This document shows, piece by piece, positions 44,682 through 54,474 of a stretch of 64,000 bases of DNA; position 1 is the stretch's first letter, and the number at the start of each line of letters is the position of its first letter. Made by a program: the position numbers and the translations under genes. The stretch lies in contig NZ_CP115842.1 of assembly GCF_013318015.2 (NCBI RefSeq), forward strand, positions 1,227,001 to 1,291,000, in the 5' to 3' direction. Below the pieces are notes generated by a model. It was not told the origin of the DNA, did not search any database, and saw only the letters and a list, made by a program, of their open reading frames with translations. Source of the stretch: Agrobacterium tumefaciens. Its GTDB lineage: Bacteria > Pseudomonadota > Alphaproteobacteria > Rhizobiales > Rhizobiaceae.

Positions 44682-44867
44682 ATGCAGATCATCGACAACA
44701 AGAACATAGACGGGAACAGAGCCAAGCCAATTCTCAATGTTGCGGAGTTTTGCCGCCGTTACCGGCTGGACAAGGCCGAGGAGACACGGTTGAGAAGGCT
44801 GTTCGGAGAATTCGCATCCCGGCACGAGCTTTTAATGAACGCTCAGCGCAAGCCGAATTTCCGCTGA
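44682..44867 (+). CDS. Small basic conserved protein, predicted stress-induced
   Basis: 61 aa with a good GGAGG site. The sequence is basic and helical (NVAEFCRRYRLDKAEETRLRRLFGEFASRHELL), with one Cys and no known domain. The helix pattern resembles small nucleic-acid- or protein-binding proteins, but that is a guess. The upstream EcfG promoter places it in the general stress regulon. It is convergent with rsmJ, touching end to end. Confidence 0.75.
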   Translation: MQIIDNKNIDGNRAKPILNVAEFCRRYRLDKAEETRLRRLFGEFASRHELLMNAQRKPNFR

Positions 44868-45494
44868 TCATTCCTCCGGATCGAGAGATTTTCCGAAAAT
44901 CATGAAAACATCATATCGGGTGTTCTTTCCCGTTATCTGGTGCGAAGGCTTGCGAATGCCGGGCATAGGTTCGGCGCGCAGAGGCCATTTTAGAACCACC
45001 CGCTTCGTCGCATGTTCAAGCGCAGCCTCCATAAGCTCTACCTGATCGGGATCGGATCCCACCAGTTCCCGCAGCACCCGCATCTCCTTTTTCACCAGCG
45101 CCGTGTTGTGGCGCGGCGGATGCATTGGGTCAACGATCACCACCTCCGGTGAAAGTTCTTTCAGCAGAAGCCGGGAATCGCCCTGCAGCAGCGTCATGCG
45201 GGAGGCAGCCTCGGCATAGGCTCCACCCGCCTCCAATGCGCGGCGAATGCCGTCAGCAAGGTGGGCGTGCATACCGGGTGAACGCTCTATCAGCGTAACT
45301 TCGGCTCCGAGTGACGCCAACAGAAAGGCATCGCGCCCGAGCCCTGCCGTAGCATCGACGATTTTTGGCGTGCGGCCTTTGGTGAAGCCCGCGGCCTTCG
45401 GCAGAGCCTGTCCGCGCCCCTCGCCGGAGCGGAAACGGTGACCGACCGCACCGCCAACAAAATCCACCACGAAGCTTTCGTCTTGTTCTTTCAT
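44868..45494 (-). CDS. rsmJ: 16S rRNA (guanine-1516-N2)-methyltransferase
   Basis: 208 aa SAM-dependent methyltransferase of the RsmJ/YhiQ type. The SAM site is IVDATAGLGRDAFLLASLGAEV at residues ~45-66, then LIERSPGMHAHLADG, and the catalytic loop is IVDPMHPPRH in place of the common DPMFPHR. The N-terminal lobe typical of E. coli RsmJ is shorter here. It lies 8 bp downstream of the pseudouridine synthase gene, so both probably serve RNA modification from one transcript. Confidence 0.85.
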   Translation of the reverse strand: MKEQDESFVVDFVGGAVGHRFRSGEGRGQALPKAAGFTKGRTPKIVDATAGLGRDAFLLASLGAEVTLIERSPGMHAHLADGIRRALEAGGAYAEAASRMTLLQGDSRLLLKELSPEVVIVDPMHPPRHNTALVKKEMRVLRELVGSDPDQVELMEAALEHATKRVVLKWPLRAEPMPGIRKPSHQITGKNTRYDVFMIFGKSLDPEE

Positions 45495-45502
45495 CGCAGG
45501 CC

Positions 45503-46171
45503 TCAGAAGGGGCAGGGCACGGTATAGGTGACGTCGCGGCCATCCGGGTGACGAAAGCCCACCGCCTCGGCATGCAGCATAAGACGCGGCGCGGCGGCGA
45601 GCGCTTCACCTTCTGCATAAAATTCATCGCCAAGGATAGGGTGGCCGAGAGCCTTCATATGCACCCGCAATTGATGGGTGCGGCCGGTGAGAGGGGCAAG
45701 TGCGAGCCTCGTGGCGGGAAGCGGCAATCTTTCCAGCACGCGCCAAAGGCTTTGCGCCGGCTTGCCATGGTCGTGGTCCACCCGGTGGCGGGGCTTGTTC
45801 TCGGGGTCGATCGCAAGTGGCAGGTCCACCTTGCCCTCTTCACCCTCGACTTCACCCCAGACGACGGCAACATAGGATTTGCGGGTCTGGCGGTTCTCGA
45901 ACTGGGCGGCGACGGTCGCGTGCGCCTTGCGGTTCAGGGACATCAACACGATGCCTGATGTATCCTTGTCCAGCCGGTTGATCATCAGTGCTTTTGGAAA
46001 CTGTTTCTGCACGCGCGTCAAAAGACTGTCGGAGAGCGCGGGATCGCGTCCCGGCACCGAAAGAAGTCCGCTCGGCTTGTCCAGCACCAGTAGATCGTCA
46101 TCCCGGTGCACGATAGTGAGCCACGGTTCGAGCGGCGGATTATAGACGGGGTTGGAAAGCTCAGATGACAT
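45503..46171 (-). CDS. rluA: RluA-type pseudouridine synthase
   Basis: 222 aa. The catalytic Asp is in MINRLDKDTSGIVL; LVLDKPSGLLSVPG near the N-terminus and LTGRTHQLRVHMKALGHPILGD near the C-terminus are RluA family signatures. There is no S4 domain, which fits the short RluA branch (23S U746 and tRNA U32) rather than RluC/RluD. Exact target is inferred. Confidence 0.88.
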   Translation of the reverse strand: MSSELSNPVYNPPLEPWLTIVHRDDDLLVLDKPSGLLSVPGRDPALSDSLLTRVQKQFPKALMINRLDKDTSGIVLMSLNRKAHATVAAQFENRQTRKSYVAVVWGEVEGEEGKVDLPLAIDPENKPRHRVDHDHGKPAQSLWRVLERLPLPATRLALAPLTGRTHQLRVHMKALGHPILGDEFYAEGEALAAAPRLMLHAEAVGFRHPDGRDVTYTVPCPF

Positions 46172-46226
46172 TGCGCTTCCTTAGCACAAATCGGGCATGG
46201 GGCCAGATGCCCACCGCGCAATATGA

Positions 46227-46814
46227 TTAGTCCGGAATATGAAGATTGACGCGGCCACTGGTCAGATCGCTGATGAGCCGTGTCAGACGCTCGGCTTCCT
46301 CTACGGGAACCGAAAGCTGCATATCCGCGCCGGTGCCGGTGAAGTCCTCCTTTTCCACTCGCAGGTTTTGCGTGGCGGCGAGGCGCGATTTTACCAGGGC
46401 CAGATCGGAGAACGGGCAGCTCAAGGTCGCGCTGACATAGGCGATGACCGGTGACGTCTCGCCAAGCCGAAGGCAGGCCGCCGCCGTGCCGCCATAGGCG
46501 CGCATGAGGCCGCCGCTGCCGAGCAGAATGCCGCCGAACCAGCGGATGACGAGGACCGCGACATTGTCCAGGGCCTGACCGTCGATAGCCTGAAGGATTG
46601 GCTTTCCCGCCGTGCCGGAAGGCTCGCCGTCGTCACTGAAACGATAGGTCTGGCCGGTTCGCCATGCCCAGCAATTGTGGTTTGCGTCGAAGTCAGAATG
46701 CGCCGCAAGGAAGCTTTTCGCATCCTCCTCGCCAGTGACAGGTGCTGCAAAGGCAATGAAGCGGCTTTTCTTGATATCCTGCGAAAAGGTGACGGGTCGG
46801 TCGAGCGTGAACAT
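46227..46814 (-). CDS. yigZ: YigZ/IMPACT-family protein
   Basis: 195 aa from ATG 46814. The N-terminal UPF0029 domain has KKSRFIAFAAPV, NHNCWAWRTG, FSDDGEPSGTAGKPIL and VIRWFGGILLGSGGLMRAYG; a shorter DUF1949-like domain follows. The family is linked to translation control and nucleic-acid binding, but its bacterial role is unsettled. It is divergent from the flavoprotein gene with 66 bp between starts. Confidence 0.88.
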   Translation of the reverse strand: MFTLDRPVTFSQDIKKSRFIAFAAPVTGEEDAKSFLAAHSDFDANHNCWAWRTGQTYRFSDDGEPSGTAGKPILQAIDGQALDNVAVLVIRWFGGILLGSGGLMRAYGGTAAACLRLGETSPVIAYVSATLSCPFSDLALVKSRLAATQNLRVEKEDFTGTGADMQLSVPVEEAERLTRLISDLTSGRVNLHIPD

Positions 46815-46880
46815 GCGCGCTTCAATATCGCATATATTCGCGCGCGGAAATCGGTATAAGGCCACAATGGCGAAGATGCG

Positions 46881-48110
46881 ATGGAGCGGGTTTTGAAGAA
46901 GGCAAGGCAGGTCGCGATTGTCGGCGGCGGGCCAGCGGGCCTGATGGCGGCCGAAGTGCTGTCTGCGGCTGGCCATGCCGTAACGGTGTTCGAGGCCATG
47001 CCGACCGTCGCGCGCAAATTGCTGATGGCCGGAAAATCCGGTCTCAACATCACCCATGCCGAAGACTACGACATTTTCCTCCACCGTTTTGGCGACGCGG
47101 AGCAAAAGCTGCGCGCCGCCCTCGATGATTTCACGCCCGGCGCGCTGCGTCACTGGGCGCAAGGTCTGGGGCAGGAGACCTTCGTCGGCACGTCAGGTCG
47201 GGTGTTTCCGACGGTCATGAAGGCCTCGCCGCTGTTGCGGGCATGGCTTGCCCGGCTGGAGGCACACGGCGTTATCATCAAGACGCGGCATCGCTGGATG
47301 GGTTTTTCCGCAGACGGGCTGGTTTTCGCGACACCGGAGGGCGATGTCTTCATGAAGGCCGATGCCGTTCTTCTGGCGCTCGGCGGCGCAAGCTGGCCGC
47401 GTCTGGGTTCGGATGCGGCATGGGTGCCGGCACTCGCGGCTGAAGGCGTGGAGCTTAACCCTTTCCGCCCCGCCAATTGTGGCTTTGATGTCGATTGGAG
47501 CGATGTCTTCCGGCAGCGTTTTGCCGGTGAGGCGTTGAAATCCGTCACCACCATTTCCCCGGCCGGAGCGCTTCAGGGTGAGTTCGTGGTGACGCAGCAC
47601 GGCATTGAGGGCAGCGTCATCTATGCCCATTCCGCCGCACTTCGCGACCAGCTGGAACACACGGGAAAGGCGACACTCGCTGTCGATCTGGCGCCGGGAC
47701 GTACCGTGGAGCGCCTTGGCCGGGATCTGGCAAAGCTTGGCCGCAAGGAGAGTTTTGCAAACCGGTTGCGGAAGGCCGTGGGCCTCTCCGCCGTCAAGGT
47801 CGGACTTCTGCGGGAAATCTTTCACGATATCTCGGCGATGCCGGATGATCTGGTCGCCGCAAGAATCAAACATGCGGAGATACCGCTTGCACGGACGAGA
47901 CCGATTGCCGAGGCGATTTCATCGGCTGGGGGCGTTGACTGGCAAGGTATCGATGAGAACTACATGCTGAAAAAACTCCCCGGCATTTTTGCTGCCGGGG
48001 AAATGCTGGACTGGGAGGCGCCGACCGGCGGTTATCTGCTGACCGCCTGTTTTGCCACTGGCAAGGCCGCCGCCAAGGGCATGACCAAATGGCTCGACGG
48101 CTTGGCCTAA
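46881..48110 (+). CDS. HI0933-like (TIGR03862-type) flavoprotein
   Basis: 409 aa FAD protein: dinucleotide-binding motif VAIVGGGPAGLMAAEVL at residues ~11-27, KLLMAGKSGLNITHAED as the family hallmark, and GEMLDWEAPTGGYLLTACFATGKAA at the C-terminus, the second FAD contact. It belongs to the BaiN/RdsA-like oxidoreductases of mostly unknown substrate. Its stop overlaps the convergent betaine ATPase stop by 4 bp. Confidence 0.85.
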   Translation: MERVLKKARQVAIVGGGPAGLMAAEVLSAAGHAVTVFEAMPTVARKLLMAGKSGLNITHAEDYDIFLHRFGDAEQKLRAALDDFTPGALRHWAQGLGQETFVGTSGRVFPTVMKASPLLRAWLARLEAHGVIIKTRHRWMGFSADGLVFATPEGDVFMKADAVLLALGGASWPRLGSDAAWVPALAAEGVELNPFRPANCGFDVDWSDVFRQRFAGEALKSVTTISPAGALQGEFVVTQHGIEGSVIYAHSAALRDQLEHTGKATLAVDLAPGRTVERLGRDLAKLGRKESFANRLRKAVGLSAVKVGLLREIFHDISAMPDDLVAARIKHAEIPLARTRPIAEAISSAGGVDWQGIDENYMLKKLPGIFAAGEMLDWEAPTGGYLLTACFATGKAAAKGMTKWLDGLA

Positions 48111-49162
48111 CCGGCCTCGGCCAGTTTTTTTTCCGCGCTTGGCGTGGTCCTGACGAGGCAGCGCATGATGGCATCCGTGGTGACGGAGCCGAGTGACTTG
48201 CCGTTTTCGCCGATGATGACGGCACTGCCGACATCCTCCCTGACGAGCGCGCGCAAGCCTTCCTCGACGGTCATGTCCGCATCGAGCTGAAGACGCGACT
48301 GGCCGGTAAACTCCGGCTGGACGATGGCGCCGAGACGAATGACCCGGCCACGATTGACCTCTTCCACGAAGGCTTCGATATAGCTGTCTGCCGGACTCAT
48401 GACAATTTCGGCGGCCGTACCCTGCTGGATGATCTCGCCGTCGCGCAGAATGGCGATCTTGTCTCCCAGCCGAAGGGCCTCATCCAGATCGTGGGTGATG
48501 AAGACGACGGTCTTCTTCAGCTCTTTCTGCAATTCCAGCAGCACTGTCTGCATGTCGACGCGGATGAGTGGATCAAGTGCCGAATAGGCCTCGTCCATCA
48601 GCAGGATTTCGGCGTTGTTGGTCAGCGCGCGGGCGAGACCCACGCGCTGCTGCATGCCGCCTGAAAGCTGGTTCGGATAATGGCTCGAAAAGCCTTCCAG
48701 CCCCACCCGCTTGATCCAGACGTCGGCTTTTTCTTCCCGCTCGCCCTTGTCGACGCCCTGCACCTCAAGGCCATAGACGACGTTTTGCAGCACGTTGCGG
48801 TGCGGCAGCAGGCCGAATTTCTGGAATACCATCGCCGTCTTGTGGCGGCGGAATTCCAGAAGTTCCGCTTCGTTGAGGCGACAGACATCCGTTCCGCCAT
48901 AAAGGATTTCTCCCGCTGTGGGGTCGATCAGGCGGTTGACGTGGCGGATCAGCGTCGATTTTCCCGAGCCGGAAAGGCCCATGATCACGGTGATCTGCCC
49001 GCCCGGCATGGTGATGTTGATGTCGCTGAGGCCGAGCACATGGCCGTGCTTGGCGTTCAGTTCCGCCTTGGACATGCCGCCCTTCACGGCGTCGATGTAG
49101 TTCTCCGCCTTGGAGCCGAAAATCTTGTAAAGGCTGCGGATTTCGATCGATTGACTAGCCAT
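48107..49162 (-). CDS. Glycine betaine/choline ABC transporter ATPase (ProV-like)
   Basis: 351 aa from ATG 49162. Walker A is GLSGSGKSTLIRH, the signature LSGGMQQRVGLARAL, Walker B ILLMDEAYSALDP, and a C-terminal tandem CBS-like region (residues ~275-345, MTVEEGLRALVRED and SLGSVTTDAIMRCLV) that in relatives senses ionic strength. It overlaps the permease gene by 8 bp. Confidence 0.92.
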   Translation of the reverse strand: MASQSIEIRSLYKIFGSKAENYIDAVKGGMSKAELNAKHGHVLGLSDINITMPGGQITVIMGLSGSGKSTLIRHVNRLIDPTAGEILYGGTDVCRLNEAELLEFRRHKTAMVFQKFGLLPHRNVLQNVVYGLEVQGVDKGEREEKADVWIKRVGLEGFSSHYPNQLSGGMQQRVGLARALTNNAEILLMDEAYSALDPLIRVDMQTVLLELQKELKKTVVFITHDLDEALRLGDKIAILRDGEIIQQGTAAEIVMSPADSYIEAFVEEVNRGRVIRLGAIVQPEFTGQSRLQLDADMTVEEGLRALVREDVGSAVIIGENGKSLGSVTTDAIMRCLVRTTPSAEKKLAEAG

Positions 49163-50042
49163 GCGCCACTTCCCGGTGTTTTTGCAGGCGAAGGCCGTAG
49201 GCCTGGCTGATGCGGTCGAAGATGATGGCGATGCCGACGATTGCCAGGCCGTTGAACACACCGAGCGTGAAATACTGGTTGGCGATGGCCTTCAGAACTG
49301 GCTGGCCAAGGCCCTGAACACCTATCATGGAGGCGATGACGACCATGGCGAGCGCCATCATGATTGTCTGGTTGATGCCTGCCATGATGGTGGGGAGTGC
49401 AAGCGGTAGCTGCACCTTGAAAAGCTTCTGGCGCTTCGAGGAACCGTAAGCGTCTGCCGCTTCCAGCACGTCCCGGTCAACCATGCGGATGCCGAGATTG
49501 GTAAGCCGGATCATCGGAGGAATGGCGTAGATCACCACGGCGATGACGCCCGGGACCCGGCCGATGCCGAGCAGCATGACGACGGGAATGAGATAGACGA
49601 AACTCGGCATCGTCTGCATGACGTCGAGAACGGGGTTCACGATACTCTGCAGGCGGTTGGACCGCGCCATGGCGATGCCAATCGGCAAACCGATCACGAT
49701 CGAGAGCACGGCGCAGACGAAGATCATCGAGATCGTCTTCATCGTGTCTTCCCACATGCCGAACCAGCCGATGGCAAAGAGAATACCGCAACATAGTCCA
49801 ACAATGGTGGCGCTGCGGCTGGCAAACCAGGCGAGTACGCCGACAATAAGAATAACGACCGGCCAAGGGGTGCCGATCAAAAGCCTTTCCGCCCAGATGA
49901 GGAAGCTCTGGAGCGGTGTGAACAGCCCCTCTATCGTGCCGCCATAGGCTCTGGTGAAACCCCGAAACCCCTCGTCGATCACTTTCTTCAGCGCACGCAG
50001 GGCATCATCATTCATGGTCGGAAATTTGAAAAGCCAATCCAT
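49155..50042 (-). CDS. Glycine betaine/choline ABC transporter permease (ProW-like)
   Basis: 295 aa with about six to seven membrane helices and the ATPase-coupling loop LEAADAYGSSKRQKLFKVQLPLA. The N-terminal cytoplasmic or periplasmic segment (~60 residues) is shorter than in E. coli ProW. It follows the binding-protein gene after 122 bp. Confidence 0.9.
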   Translation of the reverse strand: MDWLFKFPTMNDDALRALKKVIDEGFRGFTRAYGGTIEGLFTPLQSFLIWAERLLIGTPWPVVILIVGVLAWFASRSATIVGLCCGILFAIGWFGMWEDTMKTISMIFVCAVLSIVIGLPIGIAMARSNRLQSIVNPVLDVMQTMPSFVYLIPVVMLLGIGRVPGVIAVVIYAIPPMIRLTNLGIRMVDRDVLEAADAYGSSKRQKLFKVQLPLALPTIMAGINQTIMMALAMVVIASMIGVQGLGQPVLKAIANQYFTLGVFNGLAIVGIAIIFDRISQAYGLRLQKHREVAHG

Positions 50043-50164
50043 ATCCTGTTCTCCACGACGAACCGGGGCCGGCGGGCAATATCCGCCGCGCTCCGGAACT
50101 TAAAAACGGCCGGGCGCCGCCATTGGCGGGCCAAGCTGTCGACCACATATGTCGTGCCGCCCTT

Positions 50165-51163
50165 TTAGAGGGCAGCCTTGACCTTTTGCGCGACGTCGGG
50201 GGAAACCCAGCCCGTCCACAGAGCCTCGTTTTCCTTCAGGAAGTGTTTCGCACCATCTTCGCCGGTTGCCTGATTGTCGGTCATCCAGGCGATCAGCTTG
50301 TTGACGGTGTCGTTGGTCCAGGCGCGTTTGTTCAGATAGTCCATGGCCGGGCCGGCGCGGTCGGCAAAGGTCTTGCTGACCAGCGTCTGCACGTCGTCAA
50401 CCTGCCATGCATTGGGCTTCGGGTCCGCGCAATCGGCAACCGAGGTGCAGCGCTTCCATTCGGCAGAGTCATATTCCGTGCCGAAGCCGAGCTTCACCAT
50501 CTCATATTTGCCGAGCAGCGAGGTCGGAGCCCAGTAATAGCCTACCCACGGCTGTTTCGCTTCGTAAGCCTTGGCGACCGAGCCGTCGAGACCTGCGGCA
50601 GAACCGGTGTCCACCAGGGTGAAGCCAGCCTTTTCACCACCAAAAGCCTTGAAAAGCTGGGCGGTGACGACGGTGCCGCCCCAGCCCTGCGGGCCGTTGA
50701 AGACGGCGCCCTTTGCCTTGTCTTCAGGCGAGGGGAAGAGCTCGGGATGCTTGAAGAGATCAGGAATGGTCTTGAGATCGGGGTTTGCATCGGCGACATA
50801 TTTCGGGATCCACCATCCCTGCACAGCGCCGTCCGACAGGATCTTGGCGGCCGCCACGACCTTGCCGCCCTCAAGTCCCTGTTTGACGATTTCCGGCTGC
50901 AGGCTGACCCAGGCCTCCGGCGCGATATCAGGCTGGCCCTTTTCGGCCATGGAGGTCAATGTCGGTACGGTGTCGCCTGTGACGATTTCAGCGCTGCAAC
51001 CGTAACCCTTTTCCAGAATGATCTTGTCGAGATTGGCGGCGACTTCAGCGGATTGCCAGTTCATGCTGGCGATCGTGACGTTTCCACAGTCCGCAGCAAA
51101 GGCTGCACCGCCTGTAAGGGCGAAGCCGGCGGAAAGAATTGTGGCACCCAAAAGTATTTTCAT
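50165..51163 (-). CDS. Glycine betaine/choline ABC transporter binding protein (ProX/OpuAC-like)
   Basis: 332 aa from ATG 51163 with a signal peptide ending AAFAADCG. The Trp and aromatic residues expected for a quaternary-ammonium cage are present in NWQSAEVAANLD, PEAWVSL, KQPWVGYYWAP and DVQTLVSK. The fold is OpuAC. Choline, glycine betaine and proline betaine cannot be told apart here. First gene of the three-gene minus-strand operon. Confidence 0.9.
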   Translation of the reverse strand: MKILLGATILSAGFALTGGAAFAADCGNVTIASMNWQSAEVAANLDKIILEKGYGCSAEIVTGDTVPTLTSMAEKGQPDIAPEAWVSLQPEIVKQGLEGGKVVAAAKILSDGAVQGWWIPKYVADANPDLKTIPDLFKHPELFPSPEDKAKGAVFNGPQGWGGTVVTAQLFKAFGGEKAGFTLVDTGSAAGLDGSVAKAYEAKQPWVGYYWAPTSLLGKYEMVKLGFGTEYDSAEWKRCTSVADCADPKPNAWQVDDVQTLVSKTFADRAGPAMDYLNKRAWTNDTVNKLIAWMTDNQATGEDGAKHFLKENEALWTGWVSPDVAQKVKAAL

Positions 51164-51480
51164 TTTTGTTCCCTCTGGTCGCGGTGTGCGAAGACCCGGG
51201 CGCTGACGGCACCGCGACCGCCAGCACCCGCATTGAGCGTTAATAATTACTTTGTTGCCGTTCCGTTTGCGGCAGTTTTTGGCGTATTGAGGATGGCAAT
51301 CGTCAATCAATCATCACGCTTGTGGGGTGCTTCTGCGAAATTTGCGGCGTGCGAATTCCCCAGTCTTGCCGGTCGCGCTTCTGAAAAGCCGTGAACAACA
51401 AGCAGAAGTTTCTGTTTTCTTGGACATTTATTCCGTTCTGTACTACGGAAAATTTCGTCTCTTTTTTGTGGTGATATTGA
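51164..51480. other. Divergent intergenic region, betaine operon / hybrid kinase
   Basis: 317 bp without a gene. It is AT-rich toward the kinase and holds the dyad TTCCGT-N8-ACGGAA (51431-51450) 30 bp before the kinase start, plus a shorter TGCCG/CGGCA pair near 51270. No small frame with a ribosome site was found. Confidence 0.5.
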
Positions 51481-54456
51481 ATGACCAATCTTCGTGCTGC
51501 CCCGGTATGGCCGATCGGCGGCGGTGAAACGGGTGAGCTTGTGCGTGGCTTCGACTGGTCGAAGACATCGCTCGGTCCGATTAGCGACTGGCCGCAGAAT
51601 TTGAGGCAGAAGGCCAATTCCGTCGTCAACTCTCCCATTCCGCAGGTGCTGATGTGGGGTGCGGATCATGTGATGATCTACAATGACGGCTATGCGGAAA
51701 TTGCCGGCAATTATCACCCGCGGGCGCTGGGCGGAACGGTGCCAGGTATCTGGCCCGAGATCTGGGACTGGAACAGCCGCATTCTGGAGGCTGGCTTTCG
51801 TGGCGAGGTCATGGCTTATCGCGACCAGCCGATGACGCTGATGCGGCACGGTCAGCCGGAAGAGGTGATCTTCGATCTGTTCTATACGCCGATCTACAAT
51901 GATGGCGGCGCGGTGGACGGCGTCCTGTGCACGGTGCTTGAAAACACCGAAAAGGTGAAGGCCGTGGAGGCGCTGGAGCAGAGCCGCAAGGAGCTGAGCC
52001 GGCTTACCAATGCCCTGCCGATCCTGGTGGGATATGTCGATCGCGACTATGTCTATAAATTCGCCAATGACGGTTATCTGGAGTGGTTCGGCCGCAGCGC
52101 CGAGGAGGTGATCGGCCGCAGCGTTCCGGAAATTGTTGGAGACGCGTTCTTCAGTTCGCGCAGGGCCTATCTCGATCGTGCGCTCGGCGGCGAAAAGATC
52201 GTTTCGGATACGGTGATCAGCAGACCGGATGGCAGCAAGCGAGCCGCCGAAATCCGTTATGTTCCCCGCTATATCGCCGATGGCTCGGTTGACGGCATTT
52301 ATGTGCTGATCATCGATATCGAGGACCGGAAACGTTCCGAGCACGAAATCGTGCTTAGCAATAACCGTTTCCGCGCCGCTGTTGATGCGGTCCACGGCGT
52401 GCTTTGGACCAATACCGCCGACGGCATGATGCTGGGTGAGCAGCCTGCGTGGGGTGCACTTACCGGGCAGAGCTTCGACGAGTATCAGGGGTTCGGCTGG
52501 GTCGAAGCGGTTCATCCCGAAGACAGGGACCATTCGCTGGAAAGCTGGACAAAAGCCGTTTCCGCGCGGGCGACCTATATTTGGGAGCATCGCGTTCGCC
52601 GCCATGACGGCGTCTACCGCACATTTGCGATCCGTGGCGTTCCGATTTTCGACAATTCCGGTGATATTGCGGAATGGGTGGGTGTCCACACGGATATCAC
52701 CGAACAGCGGCTGGCCGAGAACACGCTTAAAGAACATGCCAGCAATCTGGAACGCGAGATTCGCCACCGCATAAGAGCGGAAGAGCAGCTTCGCCAATTG
52801 AATGAAGGGCTGGAAGCGCGGGTCGAGACGGAAATCGCCGAGCGCCGCCAGACCGAAAGAGCGTTGCAGCAGGCGCAGAAAATGGAATCCATCGGCCAGT
52901 TGACCGGTGGCGTCGCGCATGATTTCAACAATCTTCTTCAGGTAATCGCGGGCAATCTGCAATTGCTGTCAAAGGACGTGATTGGCAACGAGCGTGCCGA
53001 ACGGCGGCTGGAAAATGCGCTGGCCGGCGTTCATCGCGGTGCCAAGCTTGCAAGCCAGCTTCTGGCCTTTGGCCGCCGTCAGGCGCTGGAACCGCGCGTT
53101 ATCAACATCTCCCGCTTCGTTACCGGCATGGACGATCTCCTGCGCCGTTCGCTTGGTGAGGCGATCGAGGTTGAGGTCATCACCTCCGGCGGCCTGTGGA
53201 ATACCTATGCCGACCCCAACCAGGTGGAAAACGCTCTCCTTAATCTGGCGATCAATGCGCGTGATGCCATGGAAGGGCACGGCAAGCTGACAATCGAGGT
53301 CGGCAATGCGGTTCTCGATCGCGATTACGCGCGCAAGCATTCGGAAGTCTCGCCGGGGCAATATGTCATGCTGGCTGTTACCGATACCGGATCGGGCATG
53401 TCGCCGGACATTCTGGAAAAGGTGTTCGAGCCGTTCTTTTCGACGAAACCGGAAGGCAAGGGCACCGGTCTCGGCCTTTCGATGGTCTACGGTTTTGCAA
53501 AACAGTCCAGTGGCCATGTCAACATCTATAGCGAGGTGGGGCAGGGCACGACGGTGAAGATGTATCTACCGCGTTCCGCCGCCGACGAGGACAGGGAAGT
53601 GGTGATACCGACTGGCCCCGTCGAGGGTGGCACGGAAACGATCCTTGTGGTGGAGGATGACGAGGAGGTGCGCAGCACCGTCGTCGAGACACTGAGCGAT
53701 CTCGGTTACCGCGTGCTCACTGCCCGCGATGCGCAGGCTGGTTTGACGGTGGTCGAAAGCGGCATTCCGATTGACGTCATCTTCACCGATGTGGTGATGC
53801 CGGGACCTTTGAAAAGCCGGGAAATGGCGCGCCGGGCGCAGGAAAGGTTGCCTAATCTCGCCGTTCTCTTCACATCCGGTTATACGGAAAACTCCATCGT
53901 GCATGGCGGCAAGCTGGATTCCGGGGTGGAACTGCTCTCCAAGCCTTACACGCGCGAAGCGCTGGCGCGGCGCATCCGCCATGTCATCGCCAATCGCAAG
54001 CAGGTTTCTCTCGCCAAGACGAGGCCGGTATCATCACCGCGTCATTCCAAAACCCCCGAACCCGCGCAGGTCGTCGGAGACGAGACCAGATCGGTTTGCG
54101 TGCTTCTTGTTGAGGATGACGAGTTGATCCGGATGAATTCGACCGAGATGCTGGCCGATAACGGCTTTGCCGTCGTCGAGGCCGGAAATGCTGTGCAGGC
54201 GCTAAAGGCGATCGAGACGGAAGAGATCGATGTTCTCGTTACCGACATAGGCCTGCCGGACATGAAGGGCGGCGAGCTGGCGGTTGAGGCATTGCGCCGG
54301 AAACCAGGACTAGCCATTGTGTTTGCCACGGGAGACAACCAACTGCCGAACGGCGCGCCGGAAACGGCAGTGCTTTTGACCAAGCCCTATGACGAACAGC
54401 AGATCGTCTCAGCTGTCGAACTGGCCCATACGGCAAACACGATGGCGGGCGAATAA
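51481..54456 (+). CDS. Soluble hybrid histidine kinase with multiple PAS and two receiver domains
   Basis: 991 aa. Residues ~15-160 form an N-terminal PAS-like domain common in rhizobial hybrid kinases ([14 protein letters not shown]), followed by two further PAS/PAC units (~165-290 and ~295-420), a coiled linker (~425-470), HisKA with His480 ([15 protein letters not shown]), an ATPase domain ([33 protein letters not shown]), receiver 1 with Asp770 (DVIFTDVVM) and receiver 2 with Asp922 ([10 protein letters not shown]). No membrane helix is seen. It has no DNA-binding output, so it must pass phosphate to another protein. Light or redox sensing via PAS is possible but unproven. Confidence 0.9.
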   Translation: MTNLRAAPVWPIGGGETGELVRGFDWSKTSLGPISDWPQNLRQKANSVVNSPIPQVLMWGADHVMIYNDGYAEIAGNYHPRALGGTVPGIWPEIWDWNSRILEAGFRGEVMAYRDQPMTLMRHGQPEEVIFDLFYTPIYNDGGAVDGVLCTVLENTEKVKAVEALEQSRKELSRLTNALPILVGYVDRDYVYKFANDGYLEWFGRSAEEVIGRSVPEIVGDAFFSSRRAYLDRALGGEKIVSDTVISRPDGSKRAAEIRYVPRYIADGSVDGIYVLIIDIEDRKRSEHEIVLSNNRFRAAVDAVHGVLWTNTADGMMLGEQPAWGALTGQSFDEYQGFGWVEAVHPEDRDHSLESWTKAVSARATYIWEHRVRRHDGVYRTFAIRGVPIFDNSGDIAEWVGVHTDITEQRLAENTLKEHASNLEREIRHRIRAEEQLRQLNEGLEARVETEIAERRQTERALQQAQKMESIGQLTGGVAHDFNNLLQVIAGNLQLLSKDVIGNERAERRLENALAGVHRGAKLASQLLAFGRRQALEPRVINISRFVTGMDDLLRRSLGEAIEVEVITSGGLWNTYADPNQVENALLNLAINARDAMEGHGKLTIEVGNAVLDRDYARKHSEVSPGQYVMLAVTDTGSGMSPDILEKVFEPFFSTKPEGKGTGLGLSMVYGFAKQSSGHVNIYSEVGQGTTVKMYLPRSAADEDREVVIPTGPVEGGTETILVVEDDEEVRSTVVETLSDLGYRVLTARDAQAGLTVVESGIPIDVIFTDVVMPGPLKSREMARRAQERLPNLAVLFTSGYTENSIVHGGKLDSGVELLSKPYTREALARRIRHVIANRKQVSLAKTRPVSSPRHSKTPEPAQVVGDETRSVCVLLVEDDELIRMNSTEMLADNGFAVVEAGNAVQALKAIETEEIDVLVTDIGLPDMKGGELAVEALRRKPGLAIVFATGDNQLPNGAPETAVLLTKPYDEQQIVSAVELAHTANTMAGE

Positions 54457-54473
54457 ACCGCCCGCCATCGTGT
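54437..54473. terminator. Bidirectional terminator between hybrid kinase and hydroxyacid dehydrogenase
   Basis: ACACGATGGCGGGCG (54437-54451) and CGCCCGCCATCGTGT (54459-54473) are perfect 15-bp arms with a 7-nt loop holding the kinase stop codon. There is no T run on either side, but the stem is very stable and sits between convergent genes. Confidence 0.7.
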
Positions 54474-54474
54474 C

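Noticed and set aside
51307..52962. 551-residue open frame on the minus strand opposite the hybrid kinase
   Set aside because: It is the antisense of a well-defined PAS/kinase gene, has no domain sense and begins and ends without ribosome site; high GC keeps the opposite strand open.
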